From: Pseudomonas shirazensis
Lineage (GTDB): Bacteria; Pseudomonadota; Gammaproteobacteria; Pseudomonadales; Pseudomonadaceae
NCBI RefSeq assembly: GCF_014268785.2
Contig: NZ_JABWRD020000001.1
Span: 385,001-449,000, forward strand
Length of the DNA: 64,000 bases
Direction of reading: 5' to 3'
Below the pieces are notes generated by a model. The model saw nothing but the letters and a program-made list of their open reading frames with translations. It did no database searches and was not told where the DNA came from. The translations under genes were made by a program, and so were the position numbers. Below, piece by piece: positions 45,064 through 53,758 of this stretch; position 1 is the first letter of the stretch, and each line of letters opens with the position of its first letter.

Positions 45064-46536
45064 TCAACGCTGGCTGACGCGCACGGTATTGCCCTGGCGC
45101 ACGGTCGACTCGAGCAGGGTGCCCTGCAGCGGCAACAGGTCGCCGATCAACAGGTTCTGCAGCAGTGGCTTACCGTCGAAGCTGTTACCACCCAACTCGA
45201 CCTGGCGCATGCCTTCTACCCGCAGGATGGCCTTGCCGACCTGGCCCAGACGGTTGCCGCTGAGCAGCAGCGGGCCGGCCATGGGCGTGGCGTTGCGCAG
45301 GCTCACCGCGTACTCGGGGGTATTGGTGATGTGGTTGCCAAGCAGCGCCAGTGCGCCGACTTCGCTGGCGTCGATGGCGCTGCCGACACTGCTGCCGAGC
45401 AAGTTGTTGTCGATCACCAGTGGCGCTGCCGGGGTTGGCGCCAGGCTGCGCAGCTGGATGCCATTGCCACGGCTGTCGCCGATGCGGTTGCCGGCCAGCA
45501 ACACCGCGCCTTGTTGCTCGCTGACTTCGATGGCAGCCTTGCCCGCGCCGAGGATCAGGTTGTTTTCCACCAGCGCCCGGGTTTGCCCACGCAGACGTAC
45601 GCCGCTGTTGTTGTCGATGCCGCGCAGCTGGTTGTCACGCACGCTGACCTGGCTGTCACGGACATCGATTGCATATTGCTGGGACTGCTCGAAGCGGCTG
45701 CCCTCGATGGTTGCCTGGCTGCGCTGCAGCTCGACCGCACTGGACATCTCACTGAACTGGCTTTCGCGGATCACCACCGTGGCCGGGCGGCTGCTGGCCG
45801 GCTGCTGGGTGCTGATCGCCGTGGTCAGGCCACGCGACAGGTTGGCGTTGTAGCCCAGACGCTTCAAGGTCGAGCCAACCACCTGGGTGTGGCTGCCGGC
45901 CCAGGCGATCACGAACGGACGCCAGGCGCGGTCGGTATTGCCCGCCTTGTCACCGGCCATGCTCTCCAGGTTGGACTTGTTCAGCCCCAGCCAGCCCTGA
46001 TTGATCAGCGCGGTACCGGAGTAGCTCGACAGATACAGGCTGGTGCCTTCTAGGACCAGACCGGCATCGGCACCGATCATCAGCGGATAGCTGAGCAGAT
46101 AACCGTCCTTGTAGCGCTTGAGAATGCGTGAGTCGTTCAAGGCATCGTGCAACTGAGCAAGGGTGATGCTGCCACCGCGCAGGGTCACCACTTGCGGGTG
46201 ATGCGCCTGATAGCCAGCAATGGCACGGAACAGCCCATTATTGACGAACGGCTCGAACGGCCAGCTGCCGGCCTGGGCCGAGAACATCGGTTGCAGGCTG
46301 ACACTGGCGCGGCCCGCCGGGCGTGCGCGTTCGGCCTGGGCAAAGGTTACCGCCAGGCGGACCTGCTGTCGCAGCTGCTGCAAGTGTTGCTGATATTGCT
46401 CGGCTGGCAGCACGTCGACCGTCTGCTTGACGGGCAAGGTCTGCGTGCCAGCCTGGGCAGTACCGGCCAGCAGCAGGGCGGCGAGACAGGTCAGGGAAAA
46501 ACGGGCGAAGGGGGCCATGGGCACGTCCTTGTTCAA
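45064..46536 (-). CDS. algG: AlgG-like beta-helix protein with degenerate epimerase motif
   Basis: A 490-aa protein with a signal peptide (about 1-29) and a right-handed beta-helix (about 150-470) related to mannuronan C5-epimerase AlgG. AlgG epimerases have a catalytic motif YGIDPHD; here the aligned segment is YAIDVRD (288-294, DNA 45655-45666 for DVRD), so Pro is Val and the His is Arg. The following HG and RH positions are also changed. Length is shorter than the usual ~540. It most likely no longer epimerises, but AlgG also acts as a periplasmic scaffold for the polymer. It is the last gene of the operon and overlaps algL by 4 nt. Confidence 0.78.
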   Translation of the reverse strand: MNKDVPMAPFARFSLTCLAALLLAGTAQAGTQTLPVKQTVDVLPAEQYQQHLQQLRQQVRLAVTFAQAERARPAGRASVSLQPMFSAQAGSWPFEPFVNNGLFRAIAGYQAHHPQVVTLRGGSITLAQLHDALNDSRILKRYKDGYLLSYPLMIGADAGLVLEGTSLYLSSYSGTALINQGWLGLNKSNLESMAGDKAGNTDRAWRPFVIAWAGSHTQVVGSTLKRLGYNANLSRGLTTAISTQQPASSRPATVVIRESQFSEMSSAVELQRSQATIEGSRFEQSQQYAIDVRDSQVSVRDNQLRGIDNNSGVRLRGQTRALVENNLILGAGKAAIEVSEQQGAVLLAGNRIGDSRGNGIQLRSLAPTPAAPLVIDNNLLGSSVGSAIDASEVGALALLGNHITNTPEYAVSLRNATPMAGPLLLSGNRLGQVGKAILRVEGMRQVELGGNSFDGKPLLQNLLIGDLLPLQGTLLESTVRQGNTVRVSQR

Positions 46537-47684
46537 CGCAAATGGGAATAAGCAGGCTGGATCGGGCCGCCGAGCTGACTGTAGTTGTCGACCTCACCGT
46601 CTTCGCTGTCGTACAGCTTGCGCGCCAGGCTATTGTCCGGGTTGCGTTGCAGGTACGGGATCAGCCAGGCCAGCTTGTACGGCGCTACGTCCGCCTGCGA
46701 CTTGCCCTTGAGTTCTGGCAGGTCGTCCGGGTCGAGCACGCTGCGGGCAGCGAAGTTGGCCAGCAGATCAAGCGTATGCTGGTCTTCGGCCGTCCACGGC
46801 AGGCCGTTGGCGCGGGCCGATTCGGCCAGCAGCACCAGCGGCACCAGCGCGTACTGGCTGTAGCTGGCCGCCAATTTGGCCCGTGCGACTTCCAGCGGCA
46901 GATAGGCGTAGCTACCGTCGCTGTTGCGTACCGCCTGGGCCAGTCCGCGGCGCAGGTTGCCGTCGGCCCACTGGATGAAATCGTCACGACCGACCAGCAT
47001 GCCGGTGGACGCGACTGCCCAGGCTGCCCAGTAGTCGTGGTTGTTGAAGTACACCCCGCGGGCGCTGCGGCGTGGGTCGTACTCAGCGATGACGCGCTCG
47101 CCCAGGCGAGTGAACCAGTCTTTCTGCACCGGCGTCAGCTGCAACTTGCCATCGCTGGCCGACTGGGTCAGCAATACCGCGCCGGCCATCGATGCCAGCG
47201 CCCATTTGCGTGCCGCCATGCCGGTGCTGCTGGCGTCCTCGGTGAGCAGCGCGCCGGCGCTGGCCCACTGTTCCAGCCACTGGTCCTGGCAGGCCAGGGC
47301 CATGTTGGCCTCCTGCGGTTTTTTCGCCCGCTGGAAGCGCTTGCTGGCATAGATCAGCCCGCCAATGAACTCCTTGACCTGCTTGCCGATCCGTTCGCTG
47401 TCGGCATCCGGGCTGCTGCGCAAGGTCGACTTGCTCGCGTCGCTCTGGTCGTATTTGCTTTGCAGGCGCAGGCTGCCGGTGTAGGGCGGTGGCGGCGCCT
47501 TGCTGCACTCAAGGGTACGATAGTCGGCGATCATCGCTGCCTGCGGAGTATTGCGCGCAGGCCAGATCGACTGGGCCGCCTGCACCTGAGGCGCGAGCAG
47601 GGCCAGGGCCAGAGCCAGCGGGCTCAGTTGACGCGCGTGCGCGCGGCCAGTGCTGGCCGTCGCGCGTTGCAGGTTTACAGGCAT
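46533..47684 (-). CDS. algL: Alginate lyase AlgL-like protein
   Basis: A 383-aa PL5-type lyase with a signal peptide (about 1-36). The catalytic asparagine and histidine lie in NNHDYW (214-219), and the Arg/Tyr pair is seen in ARAKLAASY (spacing of 7 residues, as in A1-III and AlgL). The usual SKYEGSD appears as SKYDQSD (about 76). AlgL clears misdirected mannuronan from the periplasm. It overlaps algX by 10 nt and algG by 4 nt, so translation is coupled. Longer N-terminus than the usual form. Confidence 0.88.
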   Translation of the reverse strand: MPVNLQRATASTGRAHARQLSPLALALALLAPQVQAAQSIWPARNTPQAAMIADYRTLECSKAPPPPYTGSLRLQSKYDQSDASKSTLRSSPDADSERIGKQVKEFIGGLIYASKRFQRAKKPQEANMALACQDQWLEQWASAGALLTEDASSTGMAARKWALASMAGAVLLTQSASDGKLQLTPVQKDWFTRLGERVIAEYDPRRSARGVYFNNHDYWAAWAVASTGMLVGRDDFIQWADGNLRRGLAQAVRNSDGSYAYLPLEVARAKLAASYSQYALVPLVLLAESARANGLPWTAEDQHTLDLLANFAARSVLDPDDLPELKGKSQADVAPYKLAWLIPYLQRNPDNSLARKLYDSEDGEVDNYSQLGGPIQPAYSHLR

Positions 47685-49090
47685 AGACGGGTTTCCACAT
47701 CGGTAGGCGCAGCGCTGGCCTTGGTCGGCTCAAGGAACACCGACAGCAGGTTGGCGCCGGCGTAGGCCGGATCTTTGCTCAGCTCAAGGTAGTACTGGCC
47801 GCCGGTGACTGCAGCTTCACGGCGGAACCAGACCTTGTCGCGAGCACCGTTGTCGTAATAGACGATGACGTAGAAGTCCTTGATGTTCTTGTCGCTCAGG
47901 CGGATATCCAGAAAGCCGTTCGACCCGCTCAGCGCCTGGCGGTCACTGCCAGCGTTGGACAACAGCTCGATTCGTTCGCCGACCTTCAGCGGCGAGCGCT
48001 GCAGCTTGTTGCCAAGCACTTCGCGGGACGCTTCGCAGCCGCCTTTGACCGCCGGGATCAGCTGGCGATACATCAACGGCGAGTCAAGCCGGTAGTTGGC
48101 CGGCAGTTCCCAGACGATCAGCTTCGGCGGCGCGTCGGCCTTGTAGTCATCGGAGAGCAGGTATTCCAGCAGCGAGCCGTCCTCGCCAACGCCGGGCAGG
48201 GCGTAGTTGAGCACGTCGACGCTGAGGTACTGCTTGAGGTAGCCGTCGAAGTTGAACTGCTTGCTCTCGTCTTCCCGCGCTGCCGCGTTACTGTCACCGA
48301 CCAGAATCACTTCCGGGTCCGGCGCCTCGTCGAACAGGGCTTCGGCGCTGGCCTCGACCGGGATGGTCTGGTAGCCGCGTACATACTGGAAACCGTAGTT
48401 GTTGCCGCAGATCGCACTCATGGCCAGATTGAGGGTGCCGTCTTTGGGCACCATCACGCCAGGCTCGGTGCGGTACTGCTTCTTGGTCAGGCCGGCGTAG
48501 AACGGCTGACGGCGGATTTCGTCTGCCATCAAGCGCGCGGTCGCCTCGGCGCCGACCGGTGTCCAGTGGTGGTCGCGGCGGAAGAAGTACTCGCCCTTGG
48601 GCGGCTGCTGGACCAGTTGCATCATCGGCGCGACCACCGCGCCACCTTGCTTGAGCTGGCCAAGGTAAGCCGCCAGGTTGGCGCTGGCGCGGGCGTAGTC
48701 AAAGCCGTAAGGATGCTCGCCAATCAACCGGTCGCGGTGCATCAGGCCACGGGTCGGCTGGATCGCCATGGCGACCTGAATGCCCTGCTGATTGAAGGTT
48801 TTCATCAGGCGGGCAAACTCCGGGCGCATCGGCGCCGGGATGCCGAACTCGTTGGTCAGATCGACCGCCGAGCGGAACAGCCAGCGCTCCTGACCAGGGA
48901 CGATCTCGCGCATCAGCTTCATGCGCCCCTCGGCATACTGCTGAGGATCGCTCAAGGCCGGGCAGACCATGCACTGCAGGTTTTCGCAGCCGGGCTTGGC
49001 GCCTTGCGCAGGCGTGGCGGCGTGGCCGGTCTGGCTGAGCAGGGCGAGGGCGGCGCCGAGGCCCAGGGGTTTGAGGATCTTCATTGCCAT
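47675..49090 (-). CDS. algX: Alginate O-acetyltransferase AlgX-like protein
   Basis: A 471-aa periplasmic protein: signal peptide (about 1-24), SGNH-hydrolase-like domain, then a carbohydrate-binding module. The triad is complete: Asp173 and His175 in RRDHHWTP, and Ser267 in LVGDSN. In P. aeruginosa AlgX (474 aa) these act in the last acetyl transfer to mannuronate. Start is MAMKIL at 49090 or the second Met. In this operon it lies after algF and before algL, whereas the usual order places it between algG and algL. Confidence 0.9.
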   Translation of the reverse strand: MAMKILKPLGLGAALALLSQTGHAATPAQGAKPGCENLQCMVCPALSDPQQYAEGRMKLMREIVPGQERWLFRSAVDLTNEFGIPAPMRPEFARLMKTFNQQGIQVAMAIQPTRGLMHRDRLIGEHPYGFDYARASANLAAYLGQLKQGGAVVAPMMQLVQQPPKGEYFFRRDHHWTPVGAEATARLMADEIRRQPFYAGLTKKQYRTEPGVMVPKDGTLNLAMSAICGNNYGFQYVRGYQTIPVEASAEALFDEAPDPEVILVGDSNAAAREDESKQFNFDGYLKQYLSVDVLNYALPGVGEDGSLLEYLLSDDYKADAPPKLIVWELPANYRLDSPLMYRQLIPAVKGGCEASREVLGNKLQRSPLKVGERIELLSNAGSDRQALSGSNGFLDIRLSDKNIKDFYVIVYYDNGARDKVWFRREAAVTGGQYYLELSKDPAYAGANLLSVFLEPTKASAAPTDVETRLCL

Positions 49091-49108
49091 TTCATCCTTG
49101 CAGCGAAA

Positions 49109-49738
49109 TTACTCGGTCGGGTCGATGCTGTTGGCCATGCTCATGCTGCGATTGTCGGGCAGCAGCACGTAGCTGTACGAGCGGCCCTTTTTCAGGAACA
49201 GCTCATCGAAGCTGGCGACCTTCTGCTCGGCCTCGTAGGCGGCGAAACCAATCTTGATTTCGTTGACCATGCGGCTGCCGGTCTGGCCGTTGCTCAGCGG
49301 GTCGACGATCACGTGCTTGCCGTCGACGGTCTTCAGCGCAGCTTGCTTGTCGCTGAGGTTGTAGAAGGCGATCTGGGCTTTTTTCGGCTCGTTGACGTAT
49401 TTGTCAGCGATCAACTTGAGCTGTTTGCCGTCGTAGACCACGGTGCTGGCGGCATTGGCCTTGAGCTGGGGTTCGATGGCCTTGCCGCCGACGGCGATCT
49501 TGTGCGTGCCGGCGGGGATGAAGCGGTAACCGCTGAGCTGGCCGGCGGCGACTTTCTGCGGATTGACCTTGCCGCTGAGGCTGACGTCGATGTTGCTCTG
49601 CGACAGGTTGAGTACGCGGACAAACGCCGAATCGGCCGGGGCGACGGCATCGTACAGGTCGGCGTTGCCTTCGGCGGCGACCGCCAGGTGGCTGCCGAAG
49701 ACGAGGGCGATTGCGGTAAACAGGTGGGTGAGTTTCAT
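49109..49738 (-). CDS. algF: Alginate O-acetylation protein AlgF
   Basis: A 209-aa protein with a signal peptide (about 1-22) and two beta-rich domains characteristic of AlgF, e.g. ADSAFVRVLNLSQ and AQIAFYNLSDKQ. AlgF is a periplasmic partner of AlgI, AlgJ and AlgX in O-acetylation. It starts 19 nt after algJ. No enzyme motif is expected. Confidence 0.88.
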   Translation of the reverse strand: MKLTHLFTAIALVFGSHLAVAAEGNADLYDAVAPADSAFVRVLNLSQSNIDVSLSGKVNPQKVAAGQLSGYRFIPAGTHKIAVGGKAIEPQLKANAASTVVYDGKQLKLIADKYVNEPKKAQIAFYNLSDKQAALKTVDGKHVIVDPLSNGQTGSRMVNEIKIGFAAYEAEQKVASFDELFLKKGRSYSYVLLPDNRSMSMANSIDPTE

Positions 49739-49757
49739 CAGTTACTCCTTTGATTCT

Positions 49758-50852
49758 TTAAAAATGCTGCGGCTGGGCGCTACGGCTGAGCGAGCCCGGG
49801 CGATGGGCCAGCAAAGTGCGCAGGGGGAATTCCCAGACCACGGTGTCGATCTGTGGGTTGCTCAACTGATCGCTGGCGAGAAACTGGCTCATCGACTCGA
49901 ACGGACCACGGGCCTCGACGGCAATCGAGATCAGGTCACGGTTGAGTGCTTCCTTGAGGAAGCCGACAAAGTTCCAGTCATCGATCTTGCTGTAGCTGGT
50001 ACCAACCAGCAGCAGGCTCTGCTCCTGCTCGGCAAACAAATCGTCGCTGCTCTGCTCGGCCTTGAGCGTCTCGTACAGGTCGATCTGGTTCGGGCCGAAC
50101 TGCGGCGCGAGGCGGTTGTGGTCGAACTGGATGTAGTTCATCAGGTCGCCCTTGACGCTTTTCTCGCCGGCCTTGTGCGACACGTAAGCCTGATCGCCGA
50201 CCAGTTGCGGGCGTTGCCGGGCCAGCTCGAAGGCGGCCAGGCGGGCACCGTCCGGGCTCCAGTGGGTATCGGACTTGAGGAACAACTCCGGGCCGTTCAG
50301 TTTGCTGAGGAACGCCCCGCGCAGCGGCACGACGTCGAGCTGACGCGCTTGCAGTTCGCCGACAAAATCGTCGTACAGGCTGACCACGCGTGGATCGAAG
50401 CGGTGCTGTGCATGCTCGGCATACACATCCAGCTTCATCGGCAGCGGCAGAATCACCAGCTGCTTGCCGTGCTCGGCCAGCTGCGTCTTGATCTTGGCGA
50501 TCTGCTCCAGCTGGGTGTTGAGGTTGGCCTGCAGGTCGTTCGGGACGCGGTATTCCTGGTTGGTGTAGAGCCAGCCCTGCTTGCCCAGGACCACGCCTTT
50601 GGTGCCTTCACCAAACAGCTTGAACTGGGCATCGGCCCACAGCTCCACCGAAGGCTCACGCAGGAAGAAGCGCTTGTCGTAGACCTGCTCGAACTTGCGC
50701 AGCAGCTTGCCATCGACAAACAGGTTCCAGGTGTCGGTCTGGGTGCGGGCAAAGCTGAACACCGGCGGCAGCGAATAGACGAACATCACCGCCAGCACCA
50801 GCACGAAGAGAATGCCATTGGCCTTGCTGGCCGAATTCATCACGGGGTACAT
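49758..50852 (-). CDS. algJ: Alginate O-acetyltransferase AlgJ
   Basis: A 364-aa type II membrane protein: N-terminal anchor (about 10-33) then a periplasmic SGNH-like domain. Asp195 and His197 (SDTHWSPDG) and Ser286 (VGTSYS) form the catalytic set, equivalent to P. aeruginosa AlgJ. It passes acetyl groups supplied through AlgI to the polymer chain. It sits 9 nt after algI. A second Met at codon 5 is also a possible start. Confidence 0.9.
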   Translation of the reverse strand: MYPVMNSASKANGILFVLVLAVMFVYSLPPVFSFARTQTDTWNLFVDGKLLRKFEQVYDKRFFLREPSVELWADAQFKLFGEGTKGVVLGKQGWLYTNQEYRVPNDLQANLNTQLEQIAKIKTQLAEHGKQLVILPLPMKLDVYAEHAQHRFDPRVVSLYDDFVGELQARQLDVVPLRGAFLSKLNGPELFLKSDTHWSPDGARLAAFELARQRPQLVGDQAYVSHKAGEKSVKGDLMNYIQFDHNRLAPQFGPNQIDLYETLKAEQSSDDLFAEQEQSLLLVGTSYSKIDDWNFVGFLKEALNRDLISIAVEARGPFESMSQFLASDQLSNPQIDTVVWEFPLRTLLAHRPGSLSRSAQPQHF

Positions 50853-50861
50853 GGCAGTCTC

Positions 50862-52289
50862 CTAGAACTGGAAATACAGGAAGGGCGAGAACGAATTCGC
50901 CGCCAGGCTGCTCAGTGCCAGCACGAAGCCGCCCCACAGCAGCACGCTGTGCAGCGCGCCTACATGGCGCATGAAGTAGCCGTCCTTGTTGCCGGCGTAG
51001 AAACGCACGTTGTTGATCCCGGCCAGCAGCAGCCACACCACCGCCACCAAGACAAACGCCATGGCCATCTTCGAGGCACCCAGCACGTACAGCTCCAGCG
51101 AGCCGAAGCCGTTGAAACCAAACAGCGCCTGGTAGATGTCCAGGCTGTGGCGCAGGTCCATGGTGAAGAACAGCGGCATGCTCAGCACGATCAGCAGCGC
51201 GGTGCGCAGGTTGCGGCCGAGCTTGTACGGCGTGTTGATCTTGGTCGCCAGGTGGAACTTGCGCTCGATGACCATGGCGAAGCCGAAGAACAGCCCCCAG
51301 AAGATGAAGGCGAAACTCGCGCCGTGCCACAGGCCCGACAGCAGCATGGTCCAGACCAACGCGGGCAGGGCGCCGGTGACGCGTTTGCGCACCAAAGGCA
51401 TATACACGTAGTCGCGCAAAAAATGCGCCAGGGTCATGTGCCAGCGCGCCCAGAACTCGGTCACGCTCTGCGCTACGTACGGCTGGTTGAAGTTCTCCGG
51501 GAAGCGGAAGCCCATCATCAACGCCAGGCCCAGCGCCATGTGGCTGTAACCGGCGAAGTCGAAGTACAGCTGCAGGGTCGACACCACCAAGCCAAACCAG
51601 GCATCGCTGAACTGCAGCGTGCCTTCACCGACGAAGAGCATATTGATCGGCGCAAGGCGGTCGGCAATCAACACTTTCATGATGAAGCCGAGCATGAACC
51701 GACATACACCGAGCGAGAACAGTTCCCAAGAGTGGGTACGCTCGCGCAACTGCGGCGCCAGTTGGCTGTAACGCAGGATCGGCCCGGCCACCAGGTGCGG
51801 GAACAGCGCCACAAAGGCAGCGAAGTCGATGAAGCGGTTGGTTGGCGTGGCGTCCTTGCGGTAGATGTCGACGATGTAGCTCAGTGCGTGGAACACATAG
51901 AACGAGATGCCCAGCGGCAGGAAAATGTTCTCCAGCGTCCAGGTGTTGATCCCCAGTGGCGCCAGCAGCACCGCGAGCACTTCAGCGCCGAAGTTGGCGT
52001 ACTTGAAGTAACCCAGGGTCGACAGGTTGCCGATCACGCCGATCCACAGCAGACGCAGCGCCCAGCGTTTGTCGCCGGCATCCAGACGATCCTTGATGCG
52101 CAGGCCGAACCAGTAGTTCCAGTAGGTGATCGCGACGAACAGCAGCAGGAAGTCCGGCCGCCACCAGGCATAGAAGATGTAGCTGGCGGCAACGATCACG
52201 GTCGAGCGCCACTGCGGCCTGGCCAGGAAGTACACGGCCAGGAACAGCGGCAGATACAGGAACAGGAACACATTGGAGGCGAAGATCAT
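50862..52289 (-). CDS. algI: Membrane-bound O-acyltransferase AlgI
   Basis: A 475-aa MBOAT protein with about 11-12 transmembrane helices. The essential His322 is in LLSGLWHGASF, at the same number as in P. aeruginosa. It brings the acetyl group across the inner membrane for alginate acetylation. It directly follows algE here, whereas it normally comes after algL. Confidence 0.93.
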   Translation of the reverse strand: MIFASNVFLFLYLPLFLAVYFLARPQWRSTVIVAASYIFYAWWRPDFLLLFVAITYWNYWFGLRIKDRLDAGDKRWALRLLWIGVIGNLSTLGYFKYANFGAEVLAVLLAPLGINTWTLENIFLPLGISFYVFHALSYIVDIYRKDATPTNRFIDFAAFVALFPHLVAGPILRYSQLAPQLRERTHSWELFSLGVCRFMLGFIMKVLIADRLAPINMLFVGEGTLQFSDAWFGLVVSTLQLYFDFAGYSHMALGLALMMGFRFPENFNQPYVAQSVTEFWARWHMTLAHFLRDYVYMPLVRKRVTGALPALVWTMLLSGLWHGASFAFIFWGLFFGFAMVIERKFHLATKINTPYKLGRNLRTALLIVLSMPLFFTMDLRHSLDIYQALFGFNGFGSLELYVLGASKMAMAFVLVAVVWLLLAGINNVRFYAGNKDGYFMRHVGALHSVLLWGGFVLALSSLAANSFSPFLYFQF

Positions 52290-52303
52290 GGCAAGGTCCG
52301 TCC

Positions 52304-53758
52304 TTAGTAGCTGACAACTACGCCGAGGCTCAGCTGATAGTCATCGCCGGTTTCCAGCGCACTACCGGCATTGAGGTAGCTGGCGCTGACCAGGGCGTTG
52401 ATATCGAGGTGCTTGCCATCGAGGGCGACCGGGAACATCTTCCAGTAGTAGTTGACGTCAAGCATCTGGCCGACGTTACGGCCACTGCCCTGCGTGCCCT
52501 GAGTGATCTCGCGGTTACGTTGGGAGCGCTGGTCACCGTTCATGCGGATCGGCAAGGTACCATCGGCATCACGCAGGTTCAGCTGAGTGACCCGCATATC
52601 GAGCGCGGTGCGCGGCGTCGGCCGGGTTTCCAGGGCGATGCCGTAGTAGCTCAGGTTGCGCAGGTCGAGGGCGACGAACGAGCTGGTCAGGCGCGTGCTG
52701 TAGGATCCTGTGCGGGTGATCCGGTCCGACTGAATCGAGTTCAAGCGGAAGCCGTCGTTTTCATCGCTCGGCTTGTCGGTCAGGCCGCCGCGCAGTGCCA
52801 CCCGTGGCGTCCACGGCAAGTCGTCGAAGCGCTTGCCCACTTCACCCAGCGCGGCCCAGCCTTTGCTGGTGTTGCCGGTGCTGGTGACGCCGTTGCCGTC
52901 GGTGTTGTCCATCTTGCCGTTGAGCGCGGCGAGTTCCAGATGGTAGTCGCTGACCAGCGGCGAGGGCAGGTTGTCGCCATTGAAGAACAGGCCGTAGCGC
53001 ACGCCAGTGAAGTCGTAGCGATCGTCTGCGTCATGTCCGCTGTGGTCGTTTTCGTACATCAGGCGCACGCCGGCGCGGTTGTTCTGAGTCCAGCGGTAGG
53101 CGTACTCGCTCATCACATAGGTGGTGCGCGATTCGCTGTCCGGCAGCGAGTTGACGTCGGTGTTGTAGTTGTGGAACTTCTGCCCGACCGCGACGAAGGC
53201 GTCGGAGAAGGTGTCTTTGTAGTTGAAGCGCAGCGACTCGAGGCTGTCGTCCCACCAGATGCCGTAGGTGTCAAAGAACCGCTGGCGACCGAACGATGCC
53301 GAAAAACGTGGATCATCACCGATCAAGTTACGTTTGACGTACAACTCGCGCATCTCGGCGTACCAGCCTTCAGGCTGTTCGCGGGCGTTGGTGGTAGTGC
53401 CTTCGTTGGTAAGGTTGCTCGACTGGCTGGAGTCATAGTTCAACCATAGGCGGCCATAGACCATCCATTTGGCCCAGCGCTTTTCCGGCGAGTACCAGGC
53501 GAACGACGGCTCATAGCGCAGGCTGTAGAACATCTCGCGGTCGCTGCCGACCTGGGAGTCTTCCGGGCCGTAGCCGGTTTGCACGGTGAGCTTGTTGAAG
53601 AACTCGGAGGTGATCACCGGCTCGCTGCCATCCGCAGCGGCAACCCGCACGGGTTCGTTGCTGTCAGCCTCGGGGCCGGTGACTTCTTCAGCAGCGAACG
53701 CTGCCGACATTGGGGCCAGGGCAAGCAGGGCGCCGAACAGGGGGGAATGCGCTTTCAC
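52304..53758 (-). CDS. algE: AlgE-like outer-membrane polysaccharide export porin (divergent)
   Basis: A 484-aa protein with a signal peptide (about 1-22) and a beta-barrel of the alginate_exp type. Shared landmarks are RELYVKRN, GRQRFFDTYGIWWDDSLESL (about 160-180) and the DHSGH segment; most of the rest, including the C-terminus (VVVSY instead of the usual WRF), is unlike canonical Pseudomonas AlgE. A 40-residue acidic extension follows the signal peptide. It probably exports the polymer. It overlaps algK by 4 nt. Confidence 0.8.
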   Translation of the reverse strand: MKAHSPLFGALLALAPMSAAFAAEEVTGPEADSNEPVRVAAADGSEPVITSEFFNKLTVQTGYGPEDSQVGSDREMFYSLRYEPSFAWYSPEKRWAKWMVYGRLWLNYDSSQSSNLTNEGTTTNAREQPEGWYAEMRELYVKRNLIGDDPRFSASFGRQRFFDTYGIWWDDSLESLRFNYKDTFSDAFVAVGQKFHNYNTDVNSLPDSESRTTYVMSEYAYRWTQNNRAGVRLMYENDHSGHDADDRYDFTGVRYGLFFNGDNLPSPLVSDYHLELAALNGKMDNTDGNGVTSTGNTSKGWAALGEVGKRFDDLPWTPRVALRGGLTDKPSDENDGFRLNSIQSDRITRTGSYSTRLTSSFVALDLRNLSYYGIALETRPTPRTALDMRVTQLNLRDADGTLPIRMNGDQRSQRNREITQGTQGSGRNVGQMLDVNYYWKMFPVALDGKHLDINALVSASYLNAGSALETGDDYQLSLGVVVSY

